Of a DNA stretch of 64,000 nucleotides, positions 1 to 8,504 are shown piece by piece (the stretch's first letter is position 1; each line of letters opens with the position of its first letter). The notes below the pieces were generated by a model. The model ran no database searches. It was not told the origin of the DNA and saw nothing but the letters and a program-made list of their open reading frames with translations. Source of the stretch: Mixta calida (GTDB lineage Bacteria > Pseudomonadota > Gammaproteobacteria > Enterobacterales > Enterobacteriaceae); assembly GCF_002953215.1 (NCBI RefSeq), contig NZ_CP026378.1, positions 2,648,540 to 2,712,539 of the forward strand, written 5' to 3'. The position numbers were made by a program, and so were the translations under genes.

Positions 1-176
1 GCGCCGTTGCTTAAGGTATAGAGCGACTGGAGCGTCTGCCGCACCGGCTCAGGGATAAAAGCTTCATCCGGGCGTGACTGAATAGCAGCCAGCGTGCCAT
101 CCACATCGAAAAAGAATGCGTAGAGGCCGCCGCTCAGGGAGGGTAGTTGTTCATTGTTTGCTGCTACAGGTGTCAC
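1..176 (-). CDS. otsB: Trehalose-6-phosphate phosphatase OtsB, N-terminal part (runs off the left edge)
   Basis: OtsB removes phosphate from trehalose-6-phosphate, the last step of osmoprotectant trehalose synthesis in the cytoplasm. Only the first 58 or so residues are present; the 3' end lies outside the window. A HAD-phosphatase motif I (FFFDVDGTLA, the first Asp being the nucleophile) sits near residue 22, and the following segment aligns from memory with E. coli OtsB. The start is a GTG at 176, chosen because a strong AGGAGGA ribosome site precedes it at the usual distance; no ATG fits. otsA would be expected just downstream, outside the window. Confidence 0.88.
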   Translation of the reverse strand, partial: MTPVAANNEQLPSLSGGLYAFFFDVDGTLAAIQSRPDEAFIPEPVRQTLQSLYTLSNG

Positions 177-520
177 ACTCTTCCTCCTGTTCTGGTCAAT
201 AACCGCTGACGCTGCCTGGCTTCCCGCACAGGTAAAATCGTCAACGTAAAAGAACGGTTTGATGCAGCGGAAGGATGCGGTTGAGGGCAGATTTACAGCG
301 TTGCTGAATGAGATGAGTAGCAAAATGCCGGATATCGAACGATGGCGACTCTCTCGCGGGTTGACCTGTTGTTTGGTCCGCCCTGAGCCGACTGCCCATC
401 TCGCATCACTTCTGGCGAACATCGTAACAAACCAGTATAGACGCGAATCTGACGTTCGCCAGGCGTGCGCGCATTTTCAGAACAGACTGAATTTTACAAA
501 AAAAGCTCGCTTTTTTCGTT
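177..520. other. Intergenic region upstream of otsB
   Basis: About 340 bases lie between the otsB start and the yedK stop. It holds the otsB ribosome-binding site (AGGAGGA at about 180-190) and presumably its promoter, which in related bacteria is RpoS-dependent; I cannot assign a promoter with confidence. A plus-strand open frame starts at 259 but runs into antisense of yedK and shows no family resemblance, so I do not call it a gene. Confidence 0.5.
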
Positions 521-1204
521 TCAGCATAGCGGGTCGTCAATCGGCTCCACCAGCTCCGGCTGCTGATGGTGCGGGCTGCCTACCGCCCTGCTCACCGGAT
601 GCCAGCGAAACTGCTGCGGATCCATCGCCGCCTGCTGGCTCAGCGTCACCGCGCGCTCAGGCGAGGTGGCGGGATCGAGCCATTCGACGACCGCATCTGC
701 TTCCAGCATCAGCGGACGCCGATCGTGCAGATCGACCATACCGCGATCGCTGGCGGCAGTGACAATCACAAACCCCTCTTTCTCCTGCGCGCGCGCATAA
801 GGCGCATGACCGATCGCCGCGAAAAACAGCGGCTGACGCTGGCGCTGATAGATATAGTAAGGCTGCTTTTTATCGCCCTCGCGCTTCCATTCATACCAGC
901 CGTCCGCCATGACCACCGCGCGGCCATGCTGCCAGAGCGGACGAAACATTTTACTTTCGGCGGCGGTTTCCACCCGCGCGTTGATTAGCGGCGCCTTATG
1001 CCACCAGGCGGGGCCGTAGCCCCAGAAAACCGGATCGAGATGCAGCGCGTCGTCACGGTGGTTCAGCAGCAGCACATTGCTGCCGGGCGCGACGTTATAG
1101 CGCCCTATCGGCTGTTCATCCCAGGCGATGGCGCGCTCCGCCTGGCCGTCGAGCATCGACAGCCAAACTTCACGCGATTGAATTTGGGTAAAGCGTCCGC
1201 ACAT
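521..1204 (-). CDS. yedK: YedK, SRAP-family abasic-site-shielding protein
   Basis: Homologue of human HMCES. It recognises abasic sites in single-stranded DNA and forms a stable thiazolidine crosslink through its N-terminal cysteine, protecting the site during replication. All four key residues of the E. coli protein are at the same numbers in this 227-residue protein: Cys2 (exposed after Met removal, MCGRF), Asn75 in INAR, Glu105 in DGWYEW and His160 in DLHDRRP. The start is fixed because Cys must be residue 2. It stands alone on the minus strand. Confidence 0.96.
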   Translation of the reverse strand: MCGRFTQIQSREVWLSMLDGQAERAIAWDEQPIGRYNVAPGSNVLLLNHRDDALHLDPVFWGYGPAWWHKAPLINARVETAAESKMFRPLWQHGRAVVMADGWYEWKREGDKKQPYYIYQRQRQPLFFAAIGHAPYARAQEKEGFVIVTAASDRGMVDLHDRRPLMLEADAVVEWLDPATSPERAVTLSQQAAMDPQQFRWHPVSRAVGSPHHQQPELVEPIDDPLC

Positions 1205-1252
1205 AGCGCCTCCTTAATACCTGAGAGTATAGAAGGCGCGGCGCGAAACGCG

Positions 1253-1787
1253 TCAGGCGGCGGTGCGCCAGCGCTGAACAATTTCGGCGGTGGGCGCCAC
1301 ATAAAGGCGGTTGCCGGGCAGGATCAGATTCGCCCAGACTTCATTGTGCTGTTCGATAAGCTGCTGCGCCGTGCCCCAGCGCCGGTCGGCGGTTGTATGC
1401 GCATCCGACGCCACGCTGATGGCGTAGCCCTTGCTGCCGCCGACTTTAATCGTGGTGTCGACGCAGTAGTCGGTGGCGCAGCCGCAGATCACAAAGCCGT
1501 TGGCGTTAATTAAGTTGTTGCAGCACCGCATCCAGCCCGGTATTCCAGAAGCTGTCGCAGGCCTGCTTATTAATATAGAAGGCGCCAGGCGGCTGTTGCA
1601 GCTCCGGCAGGATTTGCCAGGCCTCATTGCCCGGCTGCATATCCGCATCTTCATGCTGAATAAAAATGGTGTGATCGGCGGCGGCAATCAGCTGATTAAT
1701 ACTGGCGACGCGCCCTGCCCGATCGAAACGCGGCGTAGTGAACACGCCATTTTGCATATCGACCACAATAACGATACGTGCGGACAT
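1253..1787 (-). pseudogene. Isochorismatase/nicotinamidase-like cysteine hydrolase, frameshifted
   Basis: Cytoplasmic cysteine hydrolase of the isochorismatase superfamily. The N-terminal half (frame ending at about 1506) carries the catalytic Asp in VVDMQNG and the expected Lys region; the C-terminal half, in another frame, carries the nucleophile in CGCATDYCVDTT. The two frames meet at about 1506-1514 in the run CTTAATTAACGCC, where removing one A restores QQL-INANGF continuity. So one inserted base breaks the gene into a 93-residue piece and a downstream piece with no credible start. It is either a recent pseudogene or a sequencing error. The substrate cannot be told. Confidence 0.82.
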
Positions 1788-1915
1788 AAAGCATTCTCAG
1801 AAAGAAAAGGAGTTCTTATCTTTAGCGATGCTGAAGGTCAGGGTCAATCCCTGCACGGGGCCCGCTTGCAAATTTGCGGCGCGCAGCGTCAGGAATGCTG
1901 GCTCCCCTGAATATA

Positions 1916-2872
1916 TCAAGGCGCCGGGCGCGGCTGACGGCTGGGCGGCTGTGTCCCGGTAATGCGCGGCATCACCTCACGCATCAATGCAATAAACTGG
2001 CGCAGGCGCGCCGGATAGTAGCTGGCATAAGGATAAAGCAGCCAGACCGGCAACGGCGGCGCCTGCCAGCCGGGCGTCAGTTGCTGCAAGCGTCCCGCCT
2101 GCAAATCCTCTTTCACCACCCAGGCGGAAACCATCGCCGCGCCCAGGCCATCCAGCGCGGCGCGGCGCACCGCATAGAGGCTGTCGCTGCTCAGGCGCGG
2201 CACGATCGGGAACTGGAAATGTTCCCCGCTGCGCGCGTCGTTCAGGATCACTTCATTGCTGTAGAAGATGCTCAACGCCAGCCAGGGCAGCCGGGCGAGC
2301 TCGTTGACCTGCCGCACCGGCGGAAACTGCGCCAGCAGTGCAGGCGCGGCGACCACGATGCGCGGCACTTCGGCCAGCAGGATCGCCACCACCGACGGAT
2401 CGGTGACGTCGCCGACATGGATCGCACAGTCGATGCCTTCCGCAATAAAATCGGGCGTCGGATCGTTAAGCGTCCACTCGATGCGGGTGCGGGGATAACG
2501 CCGCAGATAATCGCCCAGCGGCGCGATAAGCTGATCCTGACCGAAAGCGTGCGGCGCGCGCACTCTTAACACGCCGACCGGCTCATCGCTGACCGCATGC
2601 AGATCGTCCTCCAGCAGCAGCCACTGCTCCGTCAGGCGACGCGCGTGTTGATAGCAGCGTTCGCCATCGTCGGTCAGCTTCATGGTGTGGGTGGTGCGCT
2701 GGATTAAACGCGCGCCAAGCAGCTGTTCCAGCGTGCGCAGACGCCGGCTGACGGTGGGCTGACTGGTCTGCATCTGTTGGGCGGCGGCTGACAAACTGCC
2801 GCTTTCGACAATGCGTACAAAGGTATGCAGCAGCGTTATACGGTCTGTGCTAATTGCATTTAGCGCGTTCAT
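1916..2872 (-). CDS. LysR-family transcriptional regulator
   Basis: A LysR-type regulator of about 318 residues. The N-terminal winged helix-turn-helix (LLHTFVRIVESGSLSAAAQQ, then QPTVSRRLRTLE) is followed by a periplasmic-binding-protein-like effector domain; the pattern resembles the CrgA/AaeR subgroup. It is divergent from the MFS exporter starting at 2968, with about 95 bases between them, so it probably controls that exporter (inference). I place the start at the ATG at 2872; an in-frame TTG at 2890 is the alternative. The effector is unknown. Confidence 0.88.
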   Translation of the reverse strand: MNALNAISTDRITLLHTFVRIVESGSLSAAAQQMQTSQPTVSRRLRTLEQLLGARLIQRTTHTMKLTDDGERCYQHARRLTEQWLLLEDDLHAVSDEPVGVLRVRAPHAFGQDQLIAPLGDYLRRYPRTRIEWTLNDPTPDFIAEGIDCAIHVGDVTDPSVVAILLAEVPRIVVAAPALLAQFPPVRQVNELARLPWLALSIFYSNEVILNDARSGEHFQFPIVPRLSSDSLYAVRRAALDGLGAAMVSAWVVKEDLQAGRLQQLTPGWQAPPLPVWLLYPYASYYPARLRQFIALMREVMPRITGTQPPSRQPRPAP

Positions 2873-2967
2873 ACGCGCTACGTATAACAATTTTACCCCG
2901 ACGATGGCTACCCTTCACGGCGGCGAAAGCGAAAAATAGCCCTACTTTCGCTTTCGGAGCTACCGCC

Positions 2968-4167
2968 ATGTCAACGTTACTCACATCCGCACCCGCCGCT
3001 GAAGCCAGCGGACTTAGCCGCCGCTCGCAGTTTCTGCTGGCCAGCGGCGCCGGTCTCAGCGTCGCCTCTATTTATTACAGTCAGCCGATGCTCGGCATCA
3101 TGGGCGGCAGCTTTCACGCCAGCATCGCTGATACCGGCCTGGTGCCGACGTTGACGCAGCTGGGCTACGCGCTGGGCATCCTGTTTCTGACGCCGCTGGG
3201 CGATCGTTACGATCGTCGCCATATTATTCTGCTGAAGGGGCTGCTGCTGACGCTGACGCTGCTGTTGTGCAGCGTTACCGGCACCTTCAGCATGCTGCTG
3301 CTGACCAGCCTGGCGATGGGCCTGGCGGCGACCGTGGCGCAGGACATTATTCCGGCAGCGGCGGCGCTCGCCAGCGAACAGCAGCGTGGCAAAACGGTCG
3401 GCACGGTGATGACCGGGCTGCTGGCCGGCATTCTGCTGTCGCGCGTGGTCAGCGGCGCGGTCGCCGACTGGTTCGGCTGGCGCAGCCTCTATGCCGGCGC
3501 TGCGCTGGGCGTGCTGCTGATCACCTTCGCAATCTGGCGGGCGCTGCCGCGCTTTACGCCGGGGTCGCAGCTCTCTTACTTCGCGCTGCTGCGCTCGCTG
3601 GGTCAGCTCTGGCTGCGCTACCCTTCTCTGCGCCGCGCGGCGTTGGCGCAGGGGCTGCTGTCGGTGGCTTTCAGCGCTTTCTGGTCGACGCTGGCGCTGA
3701 TGCTGGCGGAGCGCTACCACCTCGGCAGCGCCACCGCTGGCGCCTTTGGCCTGGCGGGCGCTGCGGGCGCGCTGGCCGCGCCGGTCGCGGGCGCTATCGC
3801 CGATCGTCATGGCCCGAATCAGGTGACGCGCATCGGCGCGGCGCTGGTAACCCTCTCCTTCGCCCTGATGTTTATTATGCCGCTGCTGTCGCCGCCAGCG
3901 CAGCTGACCGTGATTGTTATTAGCGCCATCGGCTTCGATTTAGGATTGCAGGCGACGCTGATCGCGCATCAGACGCTGATTTACAGTCTGGACCCGGCCG
4001 CCCGCAGCCGTCTCAACGCGGTGATGTTCACGGTGGTGTTTATCGGTATGGCCAGCGGCGCGGCGCTTGGCAGCCATGCGCTGGCGCTGGCGGGCTGGAG
4101 CGGCGTGGTCGCCCTCGCTACGCTCGCGGCGGCGGGCGGCCTCGCCATTCGCCTTACCAGCCGTTAA
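2968..4167 (+). CDS. MFS transporter, 12-TM drug/sugar-efflux type
   Basis: Inner-membrane major facilitator protein of 399 residues, proton-driven export being the usual role in this branch. Many hydrophobic segments are visible, with the motif-A loop DRYDRRHIILLKG between helices 2 and 3 and a second copy (ADRHGPNQ) after helix 8. The start at 2968 is preferred because GGAG lies just upstream and the longer upstream frame is not hydrophobic or conserved-looking. Its divergent LysR neighbour is the likely regulator. The substrate cannot be inferred. Confidence 0.88.
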   Translation: MSTLLTSAPAAEASGLSRRSQFLLASGAGLSVASIYYSQPMLGIMGGSFHASIADTGLVPTLTQLGYALGILFLTPLGDRYDRRHIILLKGLLLTLTLLLCSVTGTFSMLLLTSLAMGLAATVAQDIIPAAAALASEQQRGKTVGTVMTGLLAGILLSRVVSGAVADWFGWRSLYAGAALGVLLITFAIWRALPRFTPGSQLSYFALLRSLGQLWLRYPSLRRAALAQGLLSVAFSAFWSTLALMLAERYHLGSATAGAFGLAGAAGALAAPVAGAIADRHGPNQVTRIGAALVTLSFALMFIMPLLSPPAQLTVIVISAIGFDLGLQATLIAHQTLIYSLDPAARSRLNAVMFTVVFIGMASGAALGSHALALAGWSGVVALATLAAAGGLAIRLTSR

Positions 4168-4251
4168 GCCCGATTGCCTGCCGCGGCGGCTGGTGCGGAT
4201 GACGCCAGCCGCTACACTGAGATAAGCGTCTCTTTCACCTGCGGAGGCATT

Positions 4252-4815
4252 ATGACGACGTACAACAAACAGAACTTTCCAGTCGAGAAAGTGCGTAAAT
4301 ATCTGGAGCCGGGGCCGGTAGCGCTGGTGACATCGCAATGGGAAAACCAAACGGACATCATGACGCTCGGCTGGCACACCATTCTTGAGTTTTCGCCCTC
4401 GCTGCTGGGCTGCATGATCGCCAGCATGAACCTTAGCCACGAACTGATCCGCAACAGCGGCGAATGCGTGATTAATATTCCCACCGTCGACCTGATCGAT
4501 CGGGTGGTGGCGATCGGCAACAGTCATGGCGATGAGATCGATAAGTTCGCCGTCAATCAGCTTACGGCGCAGCCCGGCAGCGTGGTGAAAGCGCCGCTGA
4601 TCGACGAGTGCTTCGCCAGCTTTGAATGTCGTCTGCATGACGGCGCGCTGGTGGATACCTACAACTTCTTTATTTTCGAAGTGGTCAAGGCGCATGTGGA
4701 TCCCGCCCTGACGCTACCGGAAACGCTGCACTACACCGGCGAAGGGCTGTTTCGCGTGATGAGCGACCGACTGCTTGATCGGCACCAAAACTTTAAGCCC
4801 GAAATGCTGATTTAA
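4252..4815 (+). CDS. Flavin reductase-like / FMN-binding split-barrel protein
   Basis: A 187-residue cytoplasmic protein of the flavin-reductase-like family. The family signature is visible: GPVALVTSQWENQTDIMTLGW (FMN phosphate and substrate side), then NSGECVINIPT and a late SFECRLHD stretch. Such proteins bind FMN and reduce flavins, or act as NADH-dependent oxidoreductases. The start at 4252 has a GCGGAGG ribosome site five bases upstream. It is a single gene between the MFS exporter and msrA on the same strand; the physiological partner is unknown. Confidence 0.82.
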   Translation: MTTYNKQNFPVEKVRKYLEPGPVALVTSQWENQTDIMTLGWHTILEFSPSLLGCMIASMNLSHELIRNSGECVINIPTVDLIDRVVAIGNSHGDEIDKFAVNQLTAQPGSVVKAPLIDECFASFECRLHDGALVDTYNFFIFEVVKAHVDPALTLPETLHYTGEGLFRVMSDRLLDRHQNFKPEMLI

Positions 4816-4938
4816 CATGAAAGATTTTCCAGTTGGCTGCTTTGCTAAACAGAAAGAGCGGCGCGATTTGCCCGTTAACAGTCTGTTATGCGAGGATGAA
4901 AGGCTAAGCGTCAGGACCTAATCTGGAGAAGTAAAAGA

Positions 4939-5478
4939 ATGGCAATTGAATATGCGGTAATTGCGGGTGGCTGTTTCTGGTGTACGGAAGCGGTATTCAA
5001 AGATGTTATCGGCGTGGAATCGGTAGAAAGCGGCTATACCGGCGGCAATCGCCCTAACCCGACCTATGAACAGGTATGCAGCGGCGCGACCGGCCATGCT
5101 GAAGCGATCCGCATCGGCTTCGACCCGGAGAAAGTCAGCTATGGCGATCTGCTGGATATCAGTTTCGCCACGCACGATCCGACCCAGCTGAACCGCCAGG
5201 GCAACGATATCGGCACGCAGTACCGTTCAGCCATCTTCCCGGCCAACGCTGAACAGGAAGCGGAAGCCAAAGCGGCGATCGCGCGTGCGCAGGAGGATCA
5301 CAACGACCCGATCGTGACCACTATCGAGCCGCTGAAGGAATTTTACCCGGCGGAGGCTTACCACCAGGATTACTGGGAAGGCGCGGGCCAGCGAAACGGC
5401 TACTGCATGGCGGTGATCCCGCCGAAGCTGCAAAAGCTGCGTAAGAGTTTTGCGAACCGCGTGAAGTCCTCTTCATAA
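4939..5478 (+). CDS. msrA: Peptide methionine sulfoxide reductase MsrA
   Basis: Reduces the S form of methionine sulfoxide in proteins and free methionine, repairing oxidative damage. The catalytic motif GCFWC is at residues 11-15 (Cys12 nucleophile), followed by the family pattern YTGG, GHAE and the THDPTQLNRQGNDIGTQYRS block. At 179 residues it is shorter than E. coli MsrA (about 212) because it lacks the N-terminal extension, which makes it the short class. A GGAGAAG ribosome site precedes the ATG. It ends in a strong terminator shared with convergent phoA. Confidence 0.95.
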   Translation: MAIEYAVIAGGCFWCTEAVFKDVIGVESVESGYTGGNRPNPTYEQVCSGATGHAEAIRIGFDPEKVSYGDLLDISFATHDPTQLNRQGNDIGTQYRSAIFPANAEQEAEAKAAIARAQEDHNDPIVTTIEPLKEFYPAEAYHQDYWEGAGQRNGYCMAVIPPKLQKLRKSFANRVKSSS

Positions 5479-5502
5479 GCCGCTTTGCGGCGGCAGAGAA
5501 AT

Positions 5503-5527
5503 AAGGCGAGCCTGGCTCGCCTTTTTT
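5503..5527. terminator. Rho-independent terminator between msrA and phoA
   Basis: GC-rich hairpin (GGCGAG / CTCGCC) followed by six T on the plus strand, with a short A run on the other side. It sits in the 56-base gap between two convergent genes and probably serves both. Confidence 0.85.
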
Positions 5528-5534
5528 ACGCTTT

Positions 5535-6944
5535 TTATTTGTTCAGGCCCAGCGCATCGCGCAGGGTGAAGAACAGATCGGTCTGATCGGTCAGGCCGCT
5601 GACATTTGCCGCATGGGGGCCATAGGCGGCGATGCGCAACTGCGTGCCGGTATGCTCCTGTGATTCCCCTTCAGAGTTGCCGTAGCTGACGGTCATCACC
5701 GCGTTATCTTTGGTATTCAGCGCCTGCGTCAGGCCCGGCGCTTTGGTGCCGTTTTCGACGATCTGGCTGGAGTGCGCATGGTCGGCGGTGACGATCACCA
5801 GCGTATTGCCATCCTTGCGCGCGAAGTCGAGCGCCTTTTGCACCGCCTCATCCAGGTCGACCGTTTCACCAATCTGACCGCACGGGTTGGCGGCGTGATC
5901 CTGTTTATCGATCGAGGCGCCTTCAACCTGCAGGAAGAAGCCCTGCGGATTTTTACTGAGCAAGCTGATGGCCTTATCGGTCATCTGCGCCAGCGTCGGG
6001 GTGCTGGCGGAGCGCTCCGGGTTGACGGCGCAGGTCACGGGGGGCTTATCGATATTGCCATGATAGCTCGCTTTCGGTCCCTGCCAGCGCACCGGCATAT
6101 TGCCGTCGCTGAACAAGCCCAGCAGCGGGTGCTGCTGGTTCGCTTCGGTGACCGCCTGTAGGCCGTTCAGGTCGCTTACCAGCCGGTAGCCGCGCGCTTC
6201 CGCCTGCTCGCGCAGAGTTTTGCCCTGATAGTCGCCTGCTTTCGCCACCTCGTTAAAGGTTTTCGCGCCGCCGCCCAGTGTCACATCGGCACGGGTCACC
6301 AATAGCTGTTCCGCGATCGATCCCCTGCCGCCCTTTTCCAGCGCGTTGCTGGCGCAAAGTTCGCTGGTTTTCTCCGGGCCATAGCATTTACGCGAGGTGA
6401 CGTGCGAAATCTGCGCCGCCGGTGTGGCGTCCTCTAACTCGGCGGTGGACACGTTGCCGGTCGCTTTGCCGGCGGCTTTGGCCATTTCCAGCAGCGTCAT
6501 CTGATCTTTGCCGTTCACATCCACACCCAGCGCGCCGTTATACGTTTTGACGCCGGTGGACCAGGCGGTGGCCGAAGCGGCGGAATCGGTGACATAGCTC
6601 GGCTTGCGCGTCTTTTTATCGAGGGAGTAATGGGTGTACTGACCGGTCACCGGCAGCGCGTCGATGCCTTTGAAGAAGCCGCCTGCGCCCATAGCGTAGT
6701 TGCGCGCCAGGGTAATTTCCGAATCGCCCATACCGTCGCCGATAAGCAGGATGACGTTTTTCGCCCCGGCATCGCTCAACGCGGCTTTCAGCGCGTCAGT
6801 TTGATCGCCGTTAAAACGGCGCGCGCCGCCGGGCTGGGTAATATCGCCCAGCGCCGCGCGCGTGATGGTCGCCATTTCCGCTGCGGCGCTGCCGCACCCC
6901 AGCATCGCCAGTAACGAGACCGCAAATAAAGGCTGCTTTTTCAT
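5535..6944 (-). CDS. phoA: Alkaline phosphatase PhoA
   Basis: Periplasmic phosphomonoesterase that frees phosphate during starvation. A Sec signal peptide ([23 protein letters not shown]) is clear at residues 1-23. The mature protein has the metal ligand motif GDGMGDSE, the active-site serine in [11 protein letters not shown], and C-terminal ligands in [17 protein letters not shown] and EHTG. Length, 469 residues, fits the E. coli family. Four cysteines remain in the mature part, consistent with the two known disulfides. Expression is expected to depend on PhoB. Confidence 0.96.
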   Translation of the reverse strand: MKKQPLFAVSLLAMLGCGSAAAEMATITRAALGDITQPGGARRFNGDQTDALKAALSDAGAKNVILLIGDGMGDSEITLARNYAMGAGGFFKGIDALPVTGQYTHYSLDKKTRKPSYVTDSAASATAWSTGVKTYNGALGVDVNGKDQMTLLEMAKAAGKATGNVSTAELEDATPAAQISHVTSRKCYGPEKTSELCASNALEKGGRGSIAEQLLVTRADVTLGGGAKTFNEVAKAGDYQGKTLREQAEARGYRLVSDLNGLQAVTEANQQHPLLGLFSDGNMPVRWQGPKASYHGNIDKPPVTCAVNPERSASTPTLAQMTDKAISLLSKNPQGFFLQVEGASIDKQDHAANPCGQIGETVDLDEAVQKALDFARKDGNTLVIVTADHAHSSQIVENGTKAPGLTQALNTKDNAVMTVSYGNSEGESQEHTGTQLRIAAYGPHAANVSGLTDQTDLFFTLRDALGLNK

Positions 6945-7026
6945 CCATTTAATCCTTGTTAACGTCGCTATTTCAATTTATGTAAAGAAGTGTGCGACAG
7001 CGAGGTGATCCTTTTTTTACGTTCGG

Positions 7027-7044
7027 GTTGCGTTTTTATGACAC
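7027..7044 (-). promoter_or_regulatory. Possible Pho box upstream of phoA
   Basis: On the minus strand GTGTCAT-AAAA-ACGCAAC lies about 85 bases upstream of the phoA start. The first half matches the CTGTCAT half-site at six of seven positions; the second half is poor. It is placed plausibly for PhoB but is only suggestive. Confidence 0.3.
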
Positions 7045-7104
7045 ACTGGCGCGGCGTCAAGTGGTTACGCCTTAACCGGGCGTAACAAAAGAGAAAAATA
7101 GTGC

Positions 7105-7133
7105 TTGACCCTGTCAGGTCAACTCCCTATAGT
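7105..7133 (+). promoter_or_regulatory. Sigma-70 promoter of the tRNA-Ser gene
   Basis: TTGACC (-35) and TATAGT (-10) are separated by 17 bases and followed by a GC-rich discriminator (AGCGCCCC), the arrangement typical of stable-RNA promoters under stringent control. The tRNA begins about 40 bases downstream. Confidence 0.8.
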
Positions 7134-7174
7134 AGCGCCCCGTTGCCACCCTGAGCGGTGGCGACAGACAATAT

Positions 7175-7262
7175 GGTGAGGTGTCCGAGTGGCTGAAGGA
7201 GCACGCCTGGAAAGTGTGTATACGGCAACGTATCGGGGGTTCGAATCCCCCCCTCACCGCCA
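7175..7262 (+). tRNA. tRNA-Ser (anticodon GGA)
   Basis: An 88-base gene with encoded CCA. The acceptor stem pairs GGTGAGG with CCTCACC, the T arm is GGGGGTTCGAATCCCCC, and a long variable arm (GTATACGGCAACGTATC region) marks a class II serine tRNA. The anticodon loop CTGGAAA between paired CACGC and GTGTG gives anticodon GGA at 7209-7211, reading UCC/UCU. It is transcribed from the strong promoter just upstream and is followed by repeated copies of its own 3' end. Confidence 0.96.
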
Positions 7263-7420
7263 TTATTTCACGAGAAAGCCTGAGCGAACGTTCAGGCTTT
7301 TTTGTATGCATACAGCACCCACGAGGGGGGTGATGAGAACCCCGCCGGGTTCGACAACCGGCGCAGCCGGTTGGACAGCCGCAGGCTGCCCGAAGGGCGA
7401 GCGCGTCAGCGCGAGTCAAT
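7248..7420 (+). repeat. Tandem repeat unit 1: tRNA-Ser 3' end + terminator + spacer (RtT-RNA-like)
   Basis: This 173-base unit begins inside the T arm/acceptor end of the tRNA gene and contains the tRNA 3' terminus, the sequence ATTATTTCACGAG, a rho-independent hairpin (7275-7303) and a GC-rich spacer (GCAGGCTGCCCGAAGGGCGAGCGCG type) that leads into the next copy of the tRNA end. The design parallels the repeats after E. coli tyrT, whose readthrough product releases RtT RNA. The spacer also holds a TTCGACAACC element reminiscent of a T arm. Confidence 0.8.
7275..7303 (+). terminator. First rho-independent terminator after tRNA-Ser
   Basis: AAAGCCTGA-GCGAACG-TTCAGGCTTTTTT hairpin with a T run. 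The same hairpin recurs at 7448-7476 and 7622-7650 as part of the repeat units, giving three terminators in series. Confidence 0.9.
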
Positions 7421-7594
7421 CCCCCCTCACCGCCATTATTTCACGAGAAAGCCTGAGCGAACGTTCAGGCTTTTTTGTATGCATACAGCACCCACGAGGG
7501 GGGTGATGAGAACCCCCGCCGGGTTCGACAACCGACGCAGCCGGTTGGACAGCCGCAGGCTGCCCGCAGAGCGAGCGCGTCAGCGCGAGTCAAT
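7421..7594 (+). repeat. Tandem repeat unit 2 (RtT-RNA-like)
   Basis: A 174-base copy of the unit at 7248, differing by one inserted C and about four substitutions, so roughly 97% identical. It starts at the reiterated CCCCCCTCACCGCCA (tRNA 3' end) and includes the second terminator at 7448-7476. An arginine-rich open frame (about 7302-7667) crosses both units, similar in character to the small basic Tpr frame known from the tyrT repeats; I do not call it a gene. Confidence 0.8.
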
Positions 7595-7650
7595 CCCCCC
7601 TCACCGCCATTATTTCACGAGAAAGCCTGAGCGAACGTTCAGGCTTTTTT
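7595..7650 (+). repeat. Partial third repeat unit ending at its terminator
   Basis: The tRNA 3' end and ATTATTTCACGAG block plus the third terminator (7622-7650) are present, after which similarity to the units stops. The array is therefore two full units and one truncated copy. Confidence 0.8.
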
Positions 7651-7666
7651 ATTTGTATAGCGCATA

Positions 7667-7694
7667 AAAAAGCCCGAACTTGCGTTCGGGCTTG
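7667..7694 (-). terminator. Terminator of phoH
   Basis: On the minus strand AAGCCCGAAC-GCAA-GTTCGGGCTT is followed by a T run, 20 bases after the phoH stop codon. It faces the last tRNA-repeat terminator. Confidence 0.85.
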
Positions 7695-7715
7695 GGCTAC
7701 AGACTACTCACTCAA

Positions 7716-8504
7716 TCAACCATACGCGTGTAGCGCGCGCTGACAGAGCGCGGAGCGCACGCAATCCTCTTTCCCAAACCGCACCACGCCCACCATTTCA
7801 TCTTCGACGAAGCGATCGAGCGCGTCGGCCAGTCCTGACGTTACGCCGGCAGGCAAATCGCACTGCGTAATGTCGCCGTTCACAATCACCGTGACGTTTT
7901 CACCCAGGCGGGTTAAAAACATCTTCATCTGCGCAGCGGTGACGTTTTGCGCCTCATCAAGGATCACCACGGCATTTTCGAAAGTGCGGCCGCGCATATA
8001 GGCGAAAGGCGCGATTTCCACCTTGCCGATTTCGGGACGCAGGCAATATTGCATAAAGGAAGAGCCAAGACGTTTAACCAGAACGTCGTAGACCGGGCGG
8101 AAATACGGGGCGAATTTTTCCGAGATGTCGCCGGGCAAAAAGCCCAGGTCTTCATCCGCCTGTAACACCGGTCGGGTGACGATGATTCTGTCCACATCCT
8201 TATGAATCAGAGCCTCTGCCGCTTTGGCAGCGCTGATCCAGGTTTTACCGCATCCGGCTTCGCCGGTAGCAAAGATCAGCTGTTTTGTCTCTATGGCGTT
8301 AAGATAGTGCGCCTGAGCATCATTTCGGGCCTCAATCGGCGCACGATCGCGTGAATCACACGCCATGCCGATCGCATCCAGCCCACCCATTTGCACCAGC
8401 GAGGTGACCGATTCTTCTTCACGCTGACGATGGCTGCGTGAGTCGCTCCGTAGCACACGACGTGCTTCACGACGCGCTTTGATCACTGCTTTCTGTCTTC
8501 CCAT
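7716..8504 (-). CDS. phoH: PhoH, ATP-binding protein of the phosphate-starvation regulon
   Basis: A cytoplasmic P-loop ATPase of the PhoH family. Walker A is GEAGCGKTW at about residue 80; Walker B is VVILDEAQN at about 180, in a RecD/helicase-like fold. The whole 262 residues align closely from memory with the E. coli PhoH core (MGRQKAVIKARREA onward), including the basic N-terminus. The E. coli gene is PhoB-activated, but I see no clear Pho box here. The exact cellular role is unsettled. The start ATG at 8504 matches the conserved N-terminus. Confidence 0.94.
   Translation of the reverse strand: MGRQKAVIKARREARRVLRSDSRSHRQREEESVTSLVQMGGLDAIGMACDSRDRAPIEARNDAQAHYLNAIETKQLIFATGEAGCGKTWISAAKAAEALIHKDVDRIIVTRPVLQADEDLGFLPGDISEKFAPYFRPVYDVLVKRLGSSFMQYCLRPEIGKVEIAPFAYMRGRTFENAVVILDEAQNVTAAQMKMFLTRLGENVTVIVNGDITQCDLPAGVTSGLADALDRFVEDEMVGVVRFGKEDCVRSALCQRALHAYG

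Noticed and set aside
259..762. 167-residue plus-strand frame upstream of otsB
   Set aside because: Its second half is antisense to yedK, it lacks a convincing ribosome site and shows no domain.
7248..7650. CRISPR array
   Set aside because: The repeat units are about 173 bases, contain the tRNA 3' end and terminators, and have no unique spacers or cas genes.
7302..7667. Arginine-rich frame across the tRNA-Ser repeats
   Set aside because: It simply reads through the repeats and terminators with no ribosome site; mentioned under the repeats but not called a gene.
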